NCBI GenBank assembly: GCA_002347405.1
Contig: DDXB01000017.1
Location: 1-64,000 of the forward strand
Direction: 5' to 3'
Length of the DNA stretch: 64,000 bases
Source: Rhodocyclaceae bacterium UBA2271
GTDB lineage: Bacteria; Pseudomonadota; Gammaproteobacteria; Burkholderiales; Rhodocyclaceae
Shown: positions 54,910 through 63,997 of the stretch, piece after piece
How the letters are laid out: each line of letters begins with the position of its first letter
Position numbering within the stretch: position 1 is the stretch's first letter
Program-made: the position numbers and the translations under genes
The notes under the pieces: model-generated
Seen by the model: only the letters and a program-made list of their open reading frames with translations
Told to the model about the DNA's origin: nothing
The model's database searches: none

Positions 54910-56778
54910 ATGAAAAATAGCGATGCAATCAATGTAGTACTAAAGCGTCATGGCAACGATGGTACGCGCCTGATGCAGATTTTGCGTGAAACGCAGGAGG
55001 CGCTTGGCTGGCTCTCGCCGGCAACTCTCACCGCGATCGCGGCGGGCGTCAAATGGCCCCGTTCCAGAGTCGAGAGCACTGCCGGTTTTTACAGCTTCTT
55101 TCACACCGAGCCGCTGGGTCGCTACCGTGTGCTGTGGAGCGACAACATCACTGACCGCATGCTTGGCAACATGGATCTGATGCAGGCCATGTGCGAAAAA
55201 CTCTGGCTCGAACCCGGTCGCGTCTCGGCTGATGGGCTGGTCAGCGTCGACACCACTTCCTGCACTGGCATGTGTGACCAGGGACCGGCCATTCTGGTGA
55301 ATTATCGCGCCATCACGCACATGACAATGGAGCGGATCGAGCAGATGGTGGAGCTCATCCACAACCAGACCCCGATTGAAAAGTGGCCGGTTGAATGGTT
55401 CGTGATCGAGGACAACATACGCCGTGCCGACATTTTGCTCACCAATGCCATGCCCCCGGGGGAAGCGCTGCGCATCAGCTTTGCACGTGGCGCGGCGGAT
55501 GAGGTAGAAACCTCCTTCAGCGAGCGCTCATGGCATGAATCCATGCAGGCCAGCGATATCGGGGCTTCGGCAACACTCGATGAAATCAAGAAGTCCGCCC
55601 TGCGCGGTCGCGGTGGAGCCGGGTTCACCACCGGCCTGAAATGGGAAGCCTGTCACAACGCACCGGGACGCACGCGCTATGTCGTCTGCAACGCCGACGA
55701 AGGCGAACCCGGCACCTTCAAGGACCGCGTGCTACTGACACGCCAACCCGACCTGATTCTTGAGGGCATGACCGTTGCCGCCTACATCATCGGCGCCAGC
55801 AAAGGTTTCGTCTATTTGCGCGGCGAATATCGCTATCTGCTGGAACCACTCAATGCCGTGCTGGCAAAACGCCGTCAACTAGGCCTGCTTGGCGAGAACA
55901 TCCTGGGTCGCGAGGGCTTCAACTTCGACATCGAGGTCCATCTCGGTGCGGGTGCCTACGTCTGCGGCGAGGAATCAGCACTGATCGAGTCGCTGGAAGG
56001 CAAACGCGGCGTGCCGCGCAACCGACCGCCCTACCCCGTCACCAACGGGTTTCTTAATCAGCCGACCGTCGTCAATAACGTCGAGACATTTGCCTCGGCA
56101 GCGTTGATTGCGGCAAAGGGCGGTGACTGGTATCGCAGCTTCGGTAGTGCGCGATCCACCGGAACCAAAATTCTCTCCGTCTCGGGCGATTGCGAGCGTC
56201 CAGGCATTTACGAGTATCCCTTCGGCGTCACCGTGCGCCAGGTACTGGAAGAGTGCGGAGCGCACAACACGCAGGCCGTTCAAGTTTCCGGTCCTTCGGG
56301 CATCTGTCTCAACCGGGACGAATTCGACCGCCGCATTGCCTTCGGCGATGTTCCCACTGCGGGTGCCTTCATGATTTTCGGGCAACAACGCGACATTTTC
56401 GAGGTGGTGCGCAACTTCGTCCATTTCTTTGCCCACGAATCCTGTGGTTTCTGCACCCCTTGCCGGGTCGGCACCACGCTGCTGAAAAATCTGGTCGACA
56501 AGATTGCCGACGGCAACGGCACGCGCACCGATATCGACGAAATTTTCCATCTCAACCGTCTGCTGCAGACGACAGCCCATTGCGGACTAGGGCATACCGC
56601 CTGCAATCCGTTGCTCTACACGCTGGAAAAGTTCCGTCCGGCCTACGAACGCCGCCTCAAATTGCTCAAGTTCGTGCCTGCATTCGACCTCGATGCCGCC
56701 CTGTCGCAAGCCCGGCAGATGACCGGTCGCGACGACGCCGGCGCTCATTTGGAAACACACTCGGAGATCGCCCAATGA
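54910..56778 (+). CDS. hoxF: NAD-reducing hydrogenase diaphorase subunit HoxF
   Basis: 622-aa flavoprotein of the bidirectional group 3d [NiFe] hydrogenase. The N-terminal 170 residues are NuoE-like with cysteines in TTSCTGMCDQGP; then a NuoF-like part with NADH loop LRGRGGAGFTTGLKW, FMN site GAGAYVCGEESALIESLEG and a [4Fe-4S] site ESCGFCTPCRVG. Start at 54910 (MKNSDAINVVL) has TGAGGA seven bases upstream; ATGs at 54868, 54883 and 54898 are possible. It transfers electrons between NAD(H) and HoxU. No hoxE gene precedes it. Confidence 0.93.
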   Translation: MKNSDAINVVLKRHGNDGTRLMQILRETQEALGWLSPATLTAIAAGVKWPRSRVESTAGFYSFFHTEPLGRYRVLWSDNITDRMLGNMDLMQAMCEKLWLEPGRVSADGLVSVDTTSCTGMCDQGPAILVNYRAITHMTMERIEQMVELIHNQTPIEKWPVEWFVIEDNIRRADILLTNAMPPGEALRISFARGAADEVETSFSERSWHESMQASDIGASATLDEIKKSALRGRGGAGFTTGLKWEACHNAPGRTRYVVCNADEGEPGTFKDRVLLTRQPDLILEGMTVAAYIIGASKGFVYLRGEYRYLLEPLNAVLAKRRQLGLLGENILGREGFNFDIEVHLGAGAYVCGEESALIESLEGKRGVPRNRPPYPVTNGFLNQPTVVNNVETFASAALIAAKGGDWYRSFGSARSTGTKILSVSGDCERPGIYEYPFGVTVRQVLEECGAHNTQAVQVSGPSGICLNRDEFDRRIAFGDVPTAGAFMIFGQQRDIFEVVRNFVHFFAHESCGFCTPCRVGTTLLKNLVDKIADGNGTRTDIDEIFHLNRLLQTTAHCGLGHTACNPLLYTLEKFRPAYERRLKLLKFVPAFDLDAALSQARQMTGRDDAGAHLETHSEIAQ

Positions 56779-57512
56779 GCGAGACCAATACTTTCATTCT
56801 CGACGACCAGGAAATTCCGTTCACACCAGGCCAGAGCGTGATGCAGGCCGCCCTGACCGCAGGCGTGTTCATCCCGCACCTGTGTTACCACCCGGAGTTT
56901 CGTCCTCATGGTAGTTGCAAGCTGTGTACCGTAAAAATCAATGGTCGCCCGGCCACTTCTTGTACCACCCCCGCCGCTCACGGCATGGAAGTGGAAAGCA
57001 ACACCCCAGAGATCCTTGACAAGCGTCGCACTCTGTTGCAGATGCTGCTGGTCGAAGGCAACCATTTCTGTCCTTCCTGCGAAAAAAGTGGTTTTTGCAA
57101 GCTCCAGGCCTTGGGTTATGAATTGGGTGTAATGACACCCCGCTTCAACCTGATGTACCCCACCCGGCCGGTGGATGCTTCGCATCCTGACGTACTTCTC
57201 GATTTCAATCGGTGCATCCTTTGCGAGTTGTGCATCCGCGCCAGTACCGAGGTTGATGGCAAATTCGTCTTCGCCCTCTCCGGGCGTGGCATCAAAAAGC
57301 ACCTGGTGGTCAATGCCGAATCCGGCAGATTGGCCGATACCAATTTCAGCCTCACCGATAAGGCCGCACAGGTCTGCCCCGTGGGCGTGATCCTGCCGAA
57401 GCGCAAGGGATTTGCCGTGCCTTACGGAGAACGTCACTTCGACGATGCACCGATCTCCACCCACGTTGACGAATTCAAGCCGGTCATGCCTGGCCAGGGA
57501 GGACGGTCATGA
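56775..57512 (+). CDS. hoxU: NAD-reducing hydrogenase diaphorase subunit HoxU
   Basis: 245-aa Fe-S subunit, like the N-terminal part of NuoG. It has a [2Fe-2S] motif (CYHPEFRPHGSCKLC with a later Cys63), the His-Cys3 cluster site (HFCPSCEKSGFC) and a [4Fe-4S] set CILCELC with CPVG. It relays electrons between HoxF and HoxY. Start overlaps hoxF stop by four bases (ATGA). Confidence 0.95.
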   Translation: MSETNTFILDDQEIPFTPGQSVMQAALTAGVFIPHLCYHPEFRPHGSCKLCTVKINGRPATSCTTPAAHGMEVESNTPEILDKRRTLLQMLLVEGNHFCPSCEKSGFCKLQALGYELGVMTPRFNLMYPTRPVDASHPDVLLDFNRCILCELCIRASTEVDGKFVFALSGRGIKKHLVVNAESGRLADTNFSLTDKAAQVCPVGVILPKRKGFAVPYGERHFDDAPISTHVDEFKPVMPGQGGRS

Positions 57513-58066
57513 ACGCACCGGGCAAACCTGTCAAACTGCGGGTGGCAACCACCAGCCTGGCCGGCTGCTTCGGCTGCCACATGTCTTTCCTTGACATCGA
57601 CGAGCGCCTGCTCGACCTTCTCGAATTTATTGAATTCGACCGCTCGCCGCTCACCGATATCAAGCACTGCGGTCCCTGCGACATCGGCATCATCGAGGGT
57701 GGCGTTTGCAATGCGGAAAATGTACATGTACTGCGCGAGTTTCGTGCCAACTGCAAGATCCTGATTGCGCTGGGGGCCTGTGCCGTAAATGGCGGCCTGC
57801 CCGCGCAACGCAATCATCTCGACCTGCGCGACATTCTCGCGGCGGTGTACGTTACTGAAGAGGGACTGGCACCCGGTACTCAAATTCCCAATGATCCGGA
57901 ACTGCCACTACCCCTCAACCAGGTGCACCCGATCCATGAAGTAGTCAATATCGATTACTTCCTGCCCGGCTGCCCGCCGTCGGGCGATGCCATCTGGAAA
58001 TTTCTTACCGACCTGCTTGCCGGGCACACACCACGCCTCGGCCACGGCCTGATTCGTTACGATTGA
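57509..58066 (+). CDS. hoxY: NAD-reducing hydrogenase small subunit HoxY
   Basis: 185-aa small subunit with the proximal [4Fe-4S] cluster: cysteines in AGCFGCHMSF, CDIGIIEGGVCN, LGACAVNGG and PGCPPSGD. Short, without signal peptide, as in cytosolic group 3d enzymes. Four-base overlap with hoxU. Confidence 0.95.
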   Translation: MNAPGKPVKLRVATTSLAGCFGCHMSFLDIDERLLDLLEFIEFDRSPLTDIKHCGPCDIGIIEGGVCNAENVHVLREFRANCKILIALGACAVNGGLPAQRNHLDLRDILAAVYVTEEGLAPGTQIPNDPELPLPLNQVHPIHEVVNIDYFLPGCPPSGDAIWKFLTDLLAGHTPRLGHGLIRYD

Positions 58067-58137
58067 GGAAAACATGACCCTCGCACTCACTCCACTCGCC
58101 TACCCCACCAGGGGGGCCACCCCGCGGGAGACACAGC

Positions 58138-59625
58138 ATGCCGTTTGAACTGGAAACAGCCCGCCACCCGGAAAATCTCAAACGCGTCGCCATCGAGCCG
58201 GTATCGCGCGTCGAAGGCCACGGCAAGGTCACCCTGCTGCTCGACGATGACAATCACGTACAACAGGTACGCCTGCACATTTCCGAGTTTCGCGGCTTCG
58301 AAAAATTCATCGAGGGCCGTCCCTTCTGGGAAGTGCCGGTGATGGTGCAGCGCCTTTGCGGCATCTGCCCGGTGTCGCATCATCTGGCAGCATCGAAGGC
58401 AATGGACATGATCGTCGGGGCGACGCTGACGCCCACCGCCGAGAAGATCCGCCGGTTGATGCACTACGGCCAGATGTTGCAGTCGCACGCCCTGCACTTT
58501 TTCCACCTGTCATCGCCAGACCTGCTGTTCGGCTTCGACTCCGATGTCGCCCAGCGCAATATCGTCGGCGTGATCGCAGCGCACCCGGAAATTGCCAGGA
58601 AAGGCGTGCTGCTGCGCAAGTACGGCCAGGAGATCATCCGCATGACATCCGGCAAACGCGTCCACGGCACGGGATCGATTCCCGGCGGTGTAAACAAGTC
58701 GCTGAAAGCCGAGGAACGTGCCACGCTACAGAAGGACATCTATCAGATGATCGCCTGGAGCCGCGATGCGGTGCAACTGATCAAGGGGCTGTTCGCGAAG
58801 AATCTTGATTTCTACAACAGCTTTGGCCGCTTCAGTGCGCACAACATGGGGCTGGTGCGTGCCGACGGCGCCATGGATCTCTACCATGGCGGCCTGCGCG
58901 CGCGCCGGGCCGACGGCAGCACGCTGTTCGACCATTTCGACTACAGCCGTTACTGGGACGTCATCTCCGAGGATGTGAAGTCGTGGAGCTACATGAAGTT
59001 TCCCTTCTTCAATGCCATGGGCTCGTCCGATACCGGTTGGTATCGCGTCGGTCCGCTGACGCGCGTGACGCAATGCGATTTCATTCCGACCCCCCTGGCC
59101 GACAAGGAGCGCAGTGAATTCATGGGCTTTGCCGATGGCACGGCGACCGGCGCAACGCTGGGCTACCATTGGGCGCGCATGATCGAAATGTTGCATGCCG
59201 CCGAAGTCATCAAGGATTTGCTGCACGATGACGACATCTGCGGCCGCGAACTGATGGCCAGCGGCAAACGGCAGGAACGCGGCGTCGGTGTCATCGAAGC
59301 GCCACGTGGCACCCTGATCCACCATTACCGCGTCGACGAAAACGATCAGGTCATCCGTGCCAACCTCATTGTGTCAACGACACACAATAATCAGGCGATG
59401 AACGAGGCGATCCGTGTCGTGGCAAAACAGTACCTCGACGGCCGTGAATTGACCGAAGGGCTGCTCAACCACATCGAAGTCGCCATCCGCTGTTTCGATC
59501 CCTGCCTCTCCTGTGCCACCCACGCGCTCGGCAAGATGCCGCTGGAAGTTGAATTAATCGGCACTGATGGGACGGCAATCGATCGCCTGACACGCAACAT
59601 GAATGCCGGCTGCCACACATCCTGA
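58138..59625 (+). CDS. hoxH: NAD-reducing hydrogenase large subunit HoxH
   Basis: 495-aa [NiFe] subunit. Nickel ligands are in [12 protein letters not shown] (near residue 74) and [17 protein letters not shown] near the end. About 25 residues (ending MNAGCHTS) follow the cleavage His and are expected to be removed by Hox[16 protein letters not shown] is the family N-terminus. 71 bases separate it from hoxY; this gap holds a short C- and G-rich inverted sequence (ACCAGGGGGGCCACCCCG) similar in style to the other intergenic repeats. Confidence 0.95.
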   Translation: MPFELETARHPENLKRVAIEPVSRVEGHGKVTLLLDDDNHVQQVRLHISEFRGFEKFIEGRPFWEVPVMVQRLCGICPVSHHLAASKAMDMIVGATLTPTAEKIRRLMHYGQMLQSHALHFFHLSSPDLLFGFDSDVAQRNIVGVIAAHPEIARKGVLLRKYGQEIIRMTSGKRVHGTGSIPGGVNKSLKAEERATLQKDIYQMIAWSRDAVQLIKGLFAKNLDFYNSFGRFSAHNMGLVRADGAMDLYHGGLRARRADGSTLFDHFDYSRYWDVISEDVKSWSYMKFPFFNAMGSSDTGWYRVGPLTRVTQCDFIPTPLADKERSEFMGFADGTATGATLGYHWARMIEMLHAAEVIKDLLHDDDICGRELMASGKRQERGVGVIEAPRGTLIHHYRVDENDQVIRANLIVSTTHNNQAMNEAIRVVAKQYLDGRELTEGLLNHIEVAIRCFDPCLSCATHALGKMPLEVELIGTDGTAIDRLTRNMNAGCHTS

Positions 59626-60088
59626 CCGGCCCATTTTGACAGCACCGCTACTGATTTTCGGCTGGGGTAATCCCAGCCGGGGCGACGATGCGCTCGGGCC
59701 GCTTTTCATCGAGCGCATCGAGTCGCTCGGTTTGGCAGGAGTCGAATGCGTCACCGACTTCCAGTTGCAAGTGGAGAACGCGCTCGACATACAGGATCGT
59801 CAGTGCGTTCTGTTCGTGGACGCCAGCATTTCTGCCGCAGCACCTTTCAGCACTCGCCTGCTTGCGCCAATCCATGATGAGAGTTTCAGTACCCACGCCA
59901 TCACCCCTGAAGCAGTCATGCAGGTTTATGTTGATCTCTACGGTGAAATCCCGCCACCGTGTCACCTGCTCGCGATTCGTGGCGAAAGCTTCGAACTGGG
60001 CGCCGACTTGAGCCTGGCGGCGGCAAACCATCTTGAAGCCGCACTAAGTTGGACGTTTGACTGGTTGAAGCAGCAAGTCGGTCCTTGA
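59603..60088 (+). CDS. hoxW: Hydrogenase maturation protease HoxW
   Basis: 161-aa endopeptidase that trims the HoxH C-terminus after nickel is inserted. FGWGNPSRGDDALGP carries the nickel-sensing Glu/Asp site, and VECVTDFQLQVENALDI and FVDAS supply the second Asp region. It overlaps the hoxH end by 23 bases. Last gene of hoxFUYHW. Confidence 0.9.
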   Translation: MPAATHPDRPILTAPLLIFGWGNPSRGDDALGPLFIERIESLGLAGVECVTDFQLQVENALDIQDRQCVLFVDASISAAAPFSTRLLAPIHDESFSTHAITPEAVMQVYVDLYGEIPPPCHLLAIRGESFELGADLSLAAANHLEAALSWTFDWLKQQVGP

Positions 60089-60156
60089 TTCGGCATAGTC
60101 AACGCCAACCCGACTCGCCGGGTCGCATCAAATGGCTGTCACGATGGGTTGGCCAG

Positions 60157-60183
60157 TTGATTTAGAATGGGCTAATATATAAT
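60157..60183 (+). promoter_or_regulatory. Possible promoter of the small lipoprotein gene
   Basis: TTGATT (60157-60162) and TATAAT (60178-60183), with a 15-base spacer shorter than the ideal 17. Expected start about 48 bases before the ATG. Confidence 0.4.
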
Positions 60184-60237
60184 GCTCGTTGGCTAACTGC
60201 CAAACGAACTCTCTGAACACTTCTAAAGGAAACCTCC

Positions 60238-60471
60238 ATGAAAGCTTCCCTCCTCGTTTTGACCCTGACTGCTCTGGTTCTGGCTGGCTGTGGCAAGAAA
60301 GAAGCCCCCCCGGCTCCCGCACCTGCTCCTGTTGCGGCTCCTGCCCCGGCTCCCGCACCTGCCGCCGACGCGCCTGCTGCACCTGCTTACGCCCCGGCTG
60401 ATGCTGCCAAGCCGGCTGAAGGCGCTGCTCCGGCTATGGCACCTGCCGCTCCTGCCGAGATGAACAAGTAA
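60238..60471 (+). CDS. Small Ala/Pro-rich lipoprotein
   Basis: 77-aa protein with a lipoprotein signal (MKASLLVLTLTALVLAGCGKK), lipidated Cys18 in LAGC. The mature part is nearly all Pro-Ala repeats with a few acidic residues and Met, so it is unstructured. AAAGGAAAC is before the ATG. Function unknown; such small lipoproteins are often strongly expressed and may sit between membrane and cell wall. A strong terminator follows at 60500, so it is one cistron. Confidence 0.78.
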   Translation: MKASLLVLTLTALVLAGCGKKEAPPAPAPAPVAAPAPAPAPAADAPAAPAYAPADAAKPAEGAAPAMAPAAPAEMNK

Positions 60472-60499
60472 GCTTCACAAGTAAGCTTCTGTTGACATG

Positions 60500-60530
60500 A
60501 AAAAAGCCAGCCTTCGGGCTGGCTTTTTTC
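60500..60530 (+). terminator. Rho-independent terminator after the lipoprotein gene
   Basis: AAAAAAGCCAGCC, loop TTCG, GGCTGGCTTTTTT. The A-run on the left makes it work for the convergent HU gene also. Confidence 0.93.
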
Positions 60531-60575
60531 ATGGTAGAGCAGACTAGCCGGCTACTGCGACCGGCAAGCCGGGAC

Positions 60576-60872
60576 CTACTTTTTCTTGGCTGCCTTCTTG
60601 CCGGAGACAGCAGCCTTGAAACCCGCACCAGCCGAAAATCTTGGCACCGTGGTTGCATCGATCTTCAAGGCTTCACCCGTCTTGGGGTTTTTTCCAGCAC
60701 GGGCAGCGCGCTTGACCGGTTTGAAACTTCCGAAGCCGACCAGAGTAACGGCGTCACCCTTGGCGACCGCCGTGACGACGGCGTCGATCATGGCGGAAAG
60801 TGCGCGCTCGGCTGCTGCTTTCGAAATGTCAGCCGCCTTTGCAGTGGCTTCGATAAGTTCAGACTTATTCAT
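60576..60872 (-). CDS. hup: HU-family DNA-binding protein
   Basis: 98-aa histone-like protein. MNKSELIEATAKAADISKAAAERAL and VTLVGFGSFKPVKRAARAGKNPKTGEALKI match HU, followed by a Lys-rich tail (GKKAAKKK). Start at 60872 is the conserved N-terminus. It binds and bends DNA without strong sequence preference. GAGGAGC lies before the ATG. Confidence 0.92.
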   Translation of the reverse strand: MNKSELIEATAKAADISKAAAERALSAMIDAVVTAVAKGDAVTLVGFGSFKPVKRAARAGKNPKTGEALKIDATTVPRFSAGAGFKAAVSGKKAAKKK

Positions 60873-60989
60873 GGCATTTAGCTCCTCGGGGTATGTTATT
60901 TGATTGGGTGCAACAACAATTGGCACCGATAAAACCTGCTCGGCGCCCTACTGATTATTTACAGCTTCAAGACCAGTTCTCCACGTCGG

Positions 60990-61262
60990 TCAGGCGGTCG
61001 TGTTGATTATGGTACCTGTTTTTTGCCCTTGAGCATTTGTGACGGGCTTGGGTGGCTCCGGACGCTCAACCTGCTCAGGCTGTTGGGTTTGCTGGGCCGG
61101 TTGCGGCTGCCTGGGTGCTGCTTGCACTCCGGGGGCCCGGCTTGCATCGCCCTCTGCGCGGGGGCCTTCGGCCGTCCGGTACTGAGCCTGGTTGGTCGCA
61201 ATTTGCAGTTGCTGCTGCTGTTGAACTGCGCTGCTCGCTGAACTTACAACATTGATTGCCAT
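60990..61262 (-). CDS. Unknown Gln/Pro-rich small protein ending in TGTIINTTA
   Basis: 90-aa low-complexity protein starting MAINVVSSASSAVQQQQQ. The middle is rich in Gln, Pro and Arg. The last residues GQKTGTIINTTA nearly repeat the end of the protein encoded immediately upstream (GQITGTLINTTA), so the two genes share a C-terminal tag and may be relatives. GGGAGG lies upstream of the ATG. Not secreted by a visible signal peptide. No function known to me. Confidence 0.55.
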   Translation of the reverse strand: MAINVVSSASSAVQQQQQLQIATNQAQYRTAEGPRAEGDASRAPGVQAAPRQPQPAQQTQQPEQVERPEPPKPVTNAQGQKTGTIINTTA

Positions 61263-61288
61263 GTTTCCTCCCTCTCGACTCGCCACCA

Positions 61289-61708
61289 TTAGGCGGTGGT
61301 GTTAATCAGGGTTCCTGTAATTTGCCCGGATGTATTGACGACGGGCGCTGGTGCCGGAGCAACATTTCCACTGACATCAGACGCGGGCAAACTACTTTCC
61401 GATTTCCCGCTAATCCGGCCAACGACTTGAGACAGCTGCGTCTGCATTTCCCCGGCCGACCTGATCGCCGCCAAGCCCTGACGCGCACGCCCGGCAACTG
61501 TCTCCGCCTGGACTGATTGTACAGACAGCGACCGAGCATTCGCCTCTGCACGGTCTGCATTGCGCTGTGCTTCAGCAGCCTGTTGCCGCAGGGAACTGGC
61601 AACCTGTTCGGCCCTCCCGGCATTCTGCCTGGCCTGCTGTATCCGCAATTCCTGCAGCGTGCTTTGCGCAACAGATTGAGAACCGGCAGTTGAAGAAATA
61701 GCAGCCAT
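61289..61708 (-). CDS. Unknown coiled-coil protein ending in TGTLINTTA
   Basis: 139 aa from MAAISSTAGSQSV (an ATG eight codons upstream at 61732 is possible). Residues about 12-100 are an Ala/Gln/Arg-rich helical stretch (ARQNAGRAEQVASSLRQQAAE) likely to be a coiled coil, followed by a Ser/Pro linker and the end GQITGTLINTTA. The C-terminal tag is shared with the next gene. No signal peptide and no known domain. The pair probably forms one transcript. Confidence 0.6.
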   Translation of the reverse strand: MAAISSTAGSQSVAQSTLQELRIQQARQNAGRAEQVASSLRQQAAEAQRNADRAEANARSLSVQSVQAETVAGRARQGLAAIRSAGEMQTQLSQVVGRISGKSESSLPASDVSGNVAPAPAPVVNTSGQITGTLINTTA

Positions 61709-61977
61709 TGATTGGGTCCGAAACCGACTCATTCGGGTCAATATAGCCCCAATGCATTTATAAAACAAGACGATGTATTTTGCCGGGCAGTGAAATATTG
61801 ATTGCATTTATTGACAATCCGGTGCATAGTCCCCGCCAGCGATTTTCAAGCAGTCTTATTGTTGTTCGGTTCAGTACCCGCGGCTCCCGCAGTATTTCTC
61901 CCTTCATCACCCAGCCGTCTTGACTATCGTCCACCCGGGGTTCGCCCCTTTATTTGTTTATTTAGGATATTCAAGAC

Positions 61978-62184
61978 ATGGCAACAGGTACTGTAAAGTG
62001 GTTCAATGATTCAAAAGGTTTTGGTTTCATCACTCCCGAAAGCGGTGGCGACGACCTTTTCGCGCACTTCTCGGCAATTCAAGGCCAGGGTTTCAAGACC
62101 CTGAAGGAAGGCCAGCGCGTCAGCTTCGACGTTACCACTGGTCCCAAGGGCCTGCAGGCGTCGAACATTAACGCGGCTGACTAA
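61978..62184 (+). CDS. cspA: Cold-shock protein, CspA family
   Basis: 68-aa OB-fold RNA chaperone: [21 protein letters not shown] with RNP1 and DLFAHFSAI with RNP2. The 5' gap of more than 170 bases before the ATG allows a long leader as in cold-shock mRNAs. It is followed by a hairpin and a strong terminator. Confidence 0.95.
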   Translation: MATGTVKWFNDSKGFGFITPESGGDDLFAHFSAIQGQGFKTLKEGQRVSFDVTTGPKGLQASNINAAD

Positions 62185-62192
62185 GTACTGCC

Positions 62193-62214
62193 GGCATGAC
62201 TTTATCGTCATGCC
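62193..62214 (+). other. Hairpin after cspA
   Basis: GGCATGAC, loop TTTATC, GTCATGCC, eight bases after the cspA stop. Probably an mRNA-stabilising stem before the terminator. Confidence 0.55.
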
Positions 62215-62238
62215 TACATTACTAGCGCCGCCTTACCG

Positions 62239-62270
62239 GAAAAGCCCGGCGCATGCCGGGCTTTTTTATT
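62239..62270 (+). terminator. Rho-independent terminator after cspA
   Basis: AAAAGCCCGGC, loop GCAT, GCCGGGCTTTTTT. Confidence 0.93.
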
Positions 62271-62295
62271 TTCAATCTTCCATGGAGGCATGCTT

Positions 62296-62553
62296 ATGGC
62301 TAAGGAAGAACTTATCGAAATGAATGGTGTAGTACTTGAAGTGCTCCCTGACTCACGCTTTCGCGTGCAGTTGGACAATGGTCACGATCTGGTGGCTTAT
62401 TCCGCAGGAAAAATGCGCAAGCATCACATCCGCATTCTCGCCGGCGACAAGGTTTCCCTCGAGCTATCTCCCTACGATCTGAGCAAGGGACGCATCAACT
62501 TCCGTCACATTGAAGGCCGCACCCCGAACGTTCCGCAGCGCCGGAAACACTGA
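62296..62553 (+). CDS. infA: Translation initiation factor IF-1
   Basis: 85-aa OB-fold factor, [24 protein letters not shown], with the 30S-binding [11 protein letters not shown]. Its C-terminus is longer than in E. coli ([13 protein letters not shown]), as in the second infA copy of many betaproteobacteria. GGAGG before the ATG at 62296 decides against the ATG two codons earlier. Position next to a cold-shock gene, not in the ribosomal operon, suggests this is the extra copy. Confidence 0.92.
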   Translation: MAKEELIEMNGVVLEVLPDSRFRVQLDNGHDLVAYSAGKMRKHHIRILAGDKVSLELSPYDLSKGRINFRHIEGRTPNVPQRRKH

Positions 62554-62650
62554 ACACCCTCGCTGCATGGATAGCCCTGCAGCGAAATATTCCGGGGGAG
62601 TCGATCGCAACGATCCTGCCACTCTGGAAATCAGCGCCCTGCCCGAATTA

Positions 62651-63823
62651 TCAGTGTGCCCGTCCATCTGCGCGCGGTGCCAGCAAAAATGGCAAATAGC
62701 GCCACAGCAACACACCAAAGGCGACGAACCAGCAGGTGGATGCGAGATGCAACCACATCGTGTAGCCGGCCGGATATAACTGCGGCGCAATGACGCGTGC
62801 AACTAAGCCGGTCAGCATCACCCACAGCACCACTTTGTCTGCGCGCTCGAATACGACGTTGCGCCCGGTATGGCCCTTGGAGATGCGCACGATCATGGCC
62901 GGCAAGATCAGCCCCATGACACCAACGGCGAATACATGGGCGGAGACACTGCCGACCCATGGCAACTGGGTGAATTGACCGACGGCGCTGATGAGCAGTT
63001 GCGCGACGATGGCCAGGTAACCCAGATACATGATGCCGATTTCCAGCCGCGAAAAGGCCTTGCCCGGATACCAGCCGGCGAAGCGCACCAGCAGCAGCAG
63101 CGCAAGAACCAGCTCAAGTGTGCCGGTGAGCATCGCGGGCAACAGCTGGCCGAAGACAACGGCCACCGCCAGCCATTTGATGGCAAGGTCGAGGTACGGA
63201 TTGCGCAGGATGTCGACCTTGAAGGCGCCGCGCATGAATTGCACCTGCGTCCGTTCCAGCATGATGAGGAACGCCACGCGGAAAAGTGCGAGAGTCATGC
63301 TCCAGCCCAGGATGAAATATTCATCCTGCACGATGAGATATTTGGCCGGCAAGAATAACGGCAGGATGATCCAGAAGAAGTAGTTGTCGCTTTTGTTTTC
63401 GCGCACGCGCTGGACAAACAACGTCCACAGCAGCATGACGACGATGGCGGTCTGGAACAGGCCGTGCGCCAGCCAGAAGAGCATGGGCGGCCAGGCGGCC
63501 CCGAAGCTCATGGCACTGCGGTCGAACAGCCAGGCGGCGACTAGCAGGATCAGTGCACCACCATGCCAGCCACGCACGCCCACCCAGTTCTTGCTGGCGG
63601 TGAGAAGAAAGCCACCCAGTGCCGCCCAGCCGAAACCGTAGAACATTTCGTGGGCGTGCCACTGCAGGGGGGCGACAAAAGTCGGCGCTGGCGGGACGGC
63701 GCCGGTATAGACCAGCACCCACCACAAGGGCAGGCTCAAGCCGGCCAGACAGGCAAGTGCAAAAAATGGGCGGAAGCCAACCTGCCAGAGTGGGTGTGCA
63801 GCCAATTTCATCAGGGAAGTCAT
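62651..63823 (-). CDS. nnrS: NnrS family membrane protein
   Basis: 390-aa membrane protein with about 12 helices of the NnrS family, haem- and copper-containing proteins linked with defence against nitric oxide in denitrifiers. WHAHEMFYGFGWAALGGFLLTA and HVFAVGVMGLILPAMIVRISKGHTGR are typical. An exact 24-bp repeat is in frame at residues 41-49 (GAVPPAPTF), in the first periplasmic loop before the conserved WHAHEM. Together with the NarX-like sensor it hints at denitrification elsewhere in the genome. Confidence 0.9.
   Translation of the reverse strand: MTSLMKLAAHPLWQVGFRPFFALACLAGLSLPLWWVLVYTGAVPPAPTFVAPLQWHAHEMFYGFGWAALGGFLLTASKNWVGVRGWHGGALILLVAAWLFDRSAMSFGAAWPPMLFWLAHGLFQTAIVVMLLWTLFVQRVRENKSDNYFFWIILPLFLPAKYLIVQDEYFILGWSMTLALFRVAFLIMLERTQVQFMRGAFKVDILRNPYLDLAIKWLAVAVVFGQLLPAMLTGTLELVLALLLLVRFAGWYPGKAFSRLEIGIMYLGYLAIVAQLLISAVGQFTQLPWVGSVSAHVFAVGVMGLILPAMIVRISKGHTGRNVVFERADKVVLWVMLTGLVARVIAPQLYPAGYTMWLHLASTCWFVAFGVLLWRYLPFLLAPRADGRAH
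63678..63701 (+). repeat. Dispersed 24-bp repeat, exact copy, inside nnrS
   Basis: Exact copy antisense to nnrS, read in frame as VPPAPTF in the first extracytoplasmic loop. Confidence 0.9.
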
Positions 63824-63893
63824 GGTTCGCAGTTTGATCTGCGGTTGCCAGTCTGTCCTTGATGCAGGTCAGGCGTTACAAGTTACAGGCAAT

Positions 63894-63981
63894 TGGCGGA
63901 GGGGGTGGGATTCGAACCCACGGTACCTTGCAGTACGCCTGATTTCGAGTCAGGTACATTCGACCACTCTGCCACCCCTCC
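63894..63981 (-). tRNA. tRNA-Ser (CGA)
   Basis: 88 bases including encoded CCA. GGAGGGG acceptor stem, a D-arm start GGCAGAGTGGTCGAA, anticodon CGA in the loop CTCGAAA, a long variable arm, and GGTTCGAATCC T-arm. Class II tRNA for serine. Confidence 0.95.
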
Positions 63982-63991
63982 GGCGGGCGCG

Positions 63992-63997
63992 ATTATA
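63992..63997 (-). promoter_or_regulatory. -10 element of the tRNA-Ser gene
   Basis: TATAAT on the minus strand, ten bases upstream of the tRNA 5' end; the -35 element would be beyond the window. Confidence 0.65.

Noticed and set aside
59550..59580. Sequence in hoxH resembling the 24-bp repeat (TCGGCACTGATGGGACGGCA)
   Set aside because: It encodes a plausible HoxH segment ([11 protein letters not shown]) and differs at several positions; chance resemblance is as likely.
61811..61839. TTGACA before cspA as a -35 box
   Set aside because: No acceptable -10 hexamer at 16-18 bases; GC-rich sequence is there instead.
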